Shown here in pieces: positions 32,647 through 35,578 of a stretch of DNA of 35,578 nt. This stretch comes from Clostridiales bacterium (GTDB taxonomy: Bacteria > Bacillota > Clostridia > Oscillospirales > Acutalibacteraceae). A model generated the notes under the pieces. The model searched no databases and was not told the DNA's origin. It saw nothing but the letters and a program-made list of their open reading frames with translations. Location of the stretch: positions 1 through 35,578 of the forward strand of contig JAJQGZ010000076.1 of the NCBI GenBank assembly GCA_021200075.1. Reading direction: 5' to 3'. Every line of letters starts with the position of its first letter. The stretch's first letter is position 1. A program made the position numbers and the translations under genes.

Positions 32647-34582
32647 CGCATATATGCTTTCGTCTATCTTACCGTAGGTATAAAAATTTTCTGCCCCGAC
32701 ATCGAACCAATCGGCACTGTCGAGAGTACCGTCCTGATTATAATCACGGGATAAATATTCGTCCGTTCTTATAATCGGATATGTTCCGTAAATCCGCTTG
32801 ATTTTTGCATAATCCTTTATATTGACATATCCGTCGGAATTGTAGTCAAAATGGAACATAGCTATATTGCCGAGCTAAGCTTGATTTTCGCTGTCCGTAT
32901 TAAGAGTAACCGTTCTGGTAAGTCCATAGGTTTTCTCAATGGTTATCTCCGTAACATCGGAATCGACATAAAACGAGAAGCTGCCGTCCGACTTGGCGGT
33001 GTACACATTTTCGCCGTCAACATATATTTTGGCATATGCTATCGGATAATTGTTAGGGTGAGAACTGTCGGGAGATTCCATAAGCACAACACTGCCGGTA
33101 ACCTTTACGCCGATACTGTTTACATAATCGCTTTAATAAGTATCTCCGCACAGGGTACAGGTATAAACGGTATAACCCTTGGTTGTATAGGTAGCTTCAA
33201 CAACACTGCTTTTATAACTGTGTTCTATTGCAACGGGAATATTGGTGCTTACATCACCGAGCGAGAGCGTACAGTAATAGCTCGAACAGCTCCAGGCACT
33301 TTCGCTTTGAGTATCAGAGTATTCAATTTCCGTATCCCTATAAGTAACGCCGCTTGTATATTCAACCTCATCCGTATAGCCCATGTCGTATGTAACGGTA
33401 ACGATGCTCCCTACCAAAAGAGACTCGACATCGAATTTGACTGCACTGCAATCCGCCGCCGAAAGAGTAAGGGAATCAACACTGCAAGCAATACTTTCCA
33501 CAGTTTGAGGCATAAGAGTGACTGTGAAATCGCCCTCGGCGAAATTTGTGGTGACACAGAAATAATAAGTCTCACCGGCTGTAAGCTCGGCTGATACGCA
33601 GAAATTGAGGTTAAATGCGGAAATATCATCGTTTGAAGCGAGGACATTCCCCTTTGTATCCTCAAGCTCGCAGAGTAAATCTGTGTCGCCTGTGGAAGTG
33701 AGGTTGTATATTGCCGTGACATCTGGGACAAAAATAAATGTAAGTACGCTGTCGATATTATCGGAATAATATGTACAGTCGATACTCTCCCCCCTCGGTT
33801 ATATCATAGGTATCAATAATTTCATACGCAATCGCCTTTGACAAGGCGAATGTATAAGCGTCGCTGTCACGATAAACACGCATAACAAAATCACTGTAAA
33901 GCGAGCCTGCCGAAGCCGCCGAATAGCCGAAAGAATAATCGCTGAGCGTTGCATATTTCGGCACGGTGACCGTTGTCAATGACGAACATTTCAAAAACGC
34001 TTTTTTGCCGATTGAAACGGTCATTTTAAGATTTGCAAATTCAACGCTTTCTAGCGAGGTACAGCTTTCAAAAGCGGACATACCGATTGATGTTACCGTT
34101 GACGGTATGCTCATGCTCACAAGACCGGAAGTATTATAAAAAACGTAATTTGATATAGTTTCAAGCCCTTCGGGCAAAATGACGGTTGAATTTGAATTTG
34201 TGCGTGCCATTGCATAATTGCCGATTGACAAAAGCGTTGACGGAAGCGATATATCCGCCGTGGTGATATTGTAGAAAAAATATGTACCGAGCGAGGTTAT
34301 ACCCTCCTCAACAACTATATGCTCGATAGAACCGTCGCTTCTCCACGAATACCAGGGCTGTGAATTTGTCGAGCCGGAGCTGTTGGAAAAATTCGGGGTG
34401 GCTCCGTCTCCGCTGATTATAAGAGTTTTCGTCTCTGCGTCAAATGAATAATAGGTATCGGATTCCAAAATCTGAGTTTCTTCAATATCCTCCGTCTGCG
34501 TCAAAGCGTAAGCCGGAACAGTACCAAGCATAACCAATATAAACATCGTTACCACGCAAAAAAGCGATACTGATTTTTTCAA
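32632..34582 (-). pseudogene. BspA-like leucine-rich-repeat surface protein with dockerin, three lesions
   Basis: About 650 codons in total. There is a signal peptide (KKSVSLFCVVTMFILVMLG...AYA), BspA-type LRR_5 repeats (LPSTLLSIGNYAMART, IPSTVTSIGMSAFESC, AFLKCSSLTTVTVP) and a beta-rich middle with AELTAGETYYFCVTT. A CTLCGDTY motif and a carboxypeptidase-regulatory-like domain (AYAKIYVDGENVYTAKSDG) follow. The C-terminal type I dockerin has two calcium loops, DYNSDGYVNIKDYAKIK and DYNQDGTLDSADWFDV. Lesions: a +1 shift in a G6 run (C6 on plus, 33789-33794), an in-frame TAA at 33135-33133 and an in-frame TAG at 32877-32875. A TTG start at 34582 has GGGAGG eight bases upstream; the GTG at 34591 is too close to it. 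A dockerin would attach the protein to a cohesin scaffold. Confidence 0.82.
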
Positions 34583-34663
34583 TTCATACACCTCCCGAAA
34601 ATTAACTATATGTTTTTCGGCAAAATTCTTGCTCGAGCCGATTAAAATAACATACCCATAAAC

Positions 34664-34692
34664 ATTTTAACATATATTAGTAAGTATTACAA
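34664..34692 (-). promoter_or_regulatory. Promoter of the BspA/dockerin pseudogene
   Basis: On the minus strand, TTGTAA (34692-34687), 17 bases and TAAAAT (34669-34664) with an extended-10 TG. The promoter looks functional although the gene is broken. The leader has TCGGC and GCCGA arms about 15 bases apart. Confidence 0.6.
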
Positions 34693-34715
34693 CATCGATT
34701 TTATGAACAAAATTC

Positions 34716-34743
34716 TTGACTTTTTTCAAAATTATGATAATAT
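34716..34743 (+). promoter_or_regulatory. Promoter of the membrane-protein pseudogene
   Basis: TTGACT (34716-34721), a 16-base spacer and TAATAT (34738-34743). Transcription would start near 34750, leaving a leader of about 130 bases before the ATG at 34882. Confidence 0.6.
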
Positions 34744-34781
34744 ACCGAGCGTTAAATTAATAAAATGCATTAACGACATAA

Positions 34782-34857
34782 GTAACGCAAAGCGTGTAAA
34801 TCTGATTACGGGACATATGTTTTCATCAGAACACGCCGAGGTTACCTGTGTTTTTTT
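34782..34857 (+). promoter_or_regulatory. Nested-stem structured 5' leader (candidate cis-regulatory RNA)
   Basis: Three nested pairings occur in order: GTAAC (34782-34786) with GTTAC (34841-34845), GCGTGT (34792-34797) with ACACGC (34831-34836), and CTGAT (34802-34806) with ATCAG (34825-34829). The internal loops are asymmetric and purine-rich. They are followed by CTGTG and seven T (34851-34857), then the ribosome site AAAGGAG (34866-34872). I compared it from memory with the common riboswitch classes and recognise none. It may be a regulatory leader or attenuator. Confidence 0.45.
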
Positions 34858-34881
34858 ATGCAAAAAAAGGAGTTTTCTATT

Positions 34882-35477
34882 ATGCCGAAAAATCAATTTC
34901 AAAGAATGGTGTTTGCTTTCCTCACGGTTGTTGTGACGGTACACGCCTATGTATTCTACAGCCTTTATGTGGTAAACGGGGAATATGCTGATGGAAGTAA
35001 ACGGCGAAACGAGCGTACTCAAAGCGATAAACGCACAGGGCGGAGTATATATGTTCGGTCATATGCTGCCAATATGGGCGGTAATTTTAATCGAATTTAT
35101 TTTTGCATACACGCTTGAATGTCTTGTGGGAAGTCCGTTTTCTTTCAAGATTGCATCAAAAATATTTAATCCCGCCGATACTCATCCTTATACAATGGAA
35201 ACGGCAGTAATTTGCGCAACGGTATTTCTTATGTGCCCGTCAATGAGCCTGCTCGCAGCATTCTTCTATTATCCCTACTACGAAGGATTTAACATTCTCA
35301 CCCTGCTTGCAAACGGATAGTTGAAACTCGTATGCTTCAACTATCCGTTTGCGTTTTTTCACTCAAATATTCTTTATCCAGCCTCTTATCAGGAGAGTTT
35401 TCGGACTTCTGTTCAGAAAAGATATTAAAAAGCGCAGAGTTGAAGAACCGAAAGAAAAGCATCTTGCACAGCAGTAA
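34882..35477 (+). pseudogene. Small multi-helix membrane protein (DUF2798-like), three lesions
   Basis: About 198 codons with around four hydrophobic helices. From ATG 34882 (AAAGGAG site) it reads PKNQFQRMVFAFLTVVVTV and YSLYVVNG. A one-base shift near 34975 is needed to continue LMEVNGETSVLKAINAQGG, MLPIWAVILIEFIFAYTLE and CPSMSLLAAFFYYPYYEGFN. Next, an in-frame TAG (35318-35320) follows LLANG. The frame goes on LKLVCFNYPFAF, and a shift at the T6 run (35354-35359) gives FTQIFFIQPLIRRVFG, ending KEKHLAQQ at a TAA. I recall clostridial relatives with LLANWLKLVCFN at the stop site, so Trp was probably lost. The family name is uncertain and the function unknown. Confidence 0.7.
35311..35359 (+). 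terminator. Terminator-like perfect hairpin inside the membrane-protein pseudogene
   Basis: A 15-bp perfect inverted repeat, AAACGGATAGTTGAA (35311-35325) and TTCAACTATCCGTTT (35336-35350), with a 10-base loop, then GCGTTTTTT. The left arm contains the premature TAG. It has the form of an intrinsic terminator but lies within the original reading frame. Confidence 0.75.
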
Positions 35478-35504
35478 GAGTTTAGCAAAGGGTTAAAATA
35501 ACCG

Positions 35505-35539
35505 AAAGTCCCGAGAGTTCAACACTCTCGGGACTTTTT
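35505..35539 (+). terminator. Intrinsic terminator after the membrane-protein pseudogene
   Basis: A 14-bp perfect stem, AAAGTCCCGAGAGT with ACTCTCGGGACTTT, a TCAAC loop and a T5 run. It lies 28 bases after the original stop codon at 35477, which supports that codon as the true gene end. Confidence 0.9.
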
Positions 35540-35554
35540 GCATAACAACTATAA

Positions 35555-35578
35555 GGCGGGCGGATGCTATCCGCCCCT
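35555..35578 (+). repeat. Short palindromic intergenic repeat, copy 3, at the window edge
   Basis: GGGCGGAT, GCT and ATCCGCCC (35558-35576), with the same 8-bp arms as the copy at 23875. The element runs off the window. Confidence 0.8.

Noticed and set aside
34703..34936. Small plus-strand open frame upstream of the membrane-protein gene
   Set aside because: It begins ahead of the predicted promoter, crosses the structured leader and overlaps the true start in another frame.
1..35578. Prophage, integrative element or defence system
   Set aside because: No integrase, transposase, phage structural gene, restriction or nuclease-effector gene was recognised; gene content is ordinary chromosomal metabolism.

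Overview
The window looks like a chromosomal segment of a low-to-mid GC Gram-positive gut Clostridia bacterium, plausibly near Ruminococcaceae/Oscillospiraceae. The signs are strong AGGAGG-type ribosome sites, teichoic-acid-type glycerophosphotransferases, RNase M5 and TmcAL, a dockerin-bearing BspA-like surface protein, a short NadB, and a stand-alone PurO-type IMP cyclohydrolase inside a pur cluster. The species is not identified. No rRNA, tRNA, CRISPR array, prophage or transposase was recognised.

Layout, left to right. (1) 0.26-2.1 kb, minus: a metallophosphoesterase and a HAD-type gene, each broken by an in-frame stop. (2) 2.3-4.6 kb, plus: nadB-nadC with a consensus promoter and a 17-bp tandem repeat at the predicted transcription start, then a terminator. 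(3) 4.6-9.7 kb: a divergent pair of wall-polymer enzymes, a 1168-aa GT2/glycerophosphotransferase fusion (minus) and a 439-aa glycerophosphotransferase (plus). (4) 9.8-15.7 kb, minus: ackA, ydbC-like, alaS, HIT, phosphoribosyltransferase and a frameshifted radC. (5) 15.8-16.9 kb, plus: tmcAL, head to head with ackA. (6) 16.9-23.6 kb, minus: lacZ, a frameshifted comEC, holA, rnmV. (7) 23.6-24.2 kb: a gene-free stretch with short palindromic repeats. (8) 24.2-27.5 kb, minus: a MacA-like adaptor with an unusual Lys/Thr-rich and InlB-like insertion, plus a MacB-like permease, with no ATPase in the window. (9) 27.7-32.6 kb, minus: purE, a broken GNAT gene, purM, purN, purO-type, purD. (10) 32.6-35.5 kb: a three-lesion BspA/dockerin surface-protein gene (minus) divergent from a three-lesion membrane-protein gene (plus) that has a structured 5' leader.

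How the genes work together: nadBC makes nicotinate mononucleotide from aspartate-derived quinolinate. The pur genes cover several steps from phosphoribosylamine to IMP; the others must lie elsewhere. AckA and TmcAL are linked through acetate and ATP. The two glycerophosphotransferases suggest a teichoic-acid-like wall polymer.

The most notable signal is not a new enzyme system. It is a pattern of selective decay: 7 of about 27 genes are interrupted by stops or homopolymer frameshifts, several of them repeatedly, while about 25 kb of housekeeping and metabolic coding sequence is uninterrupted. Four exact 14-17 bp tandem duplications in promoters or at gene 3' ends, and a perfect hairpin that may come from quasi-palindrome correction, point to frequent slippage or template-switch events. 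A sequencing or assembly artefact remains the main alternative for the homopolymer indels.
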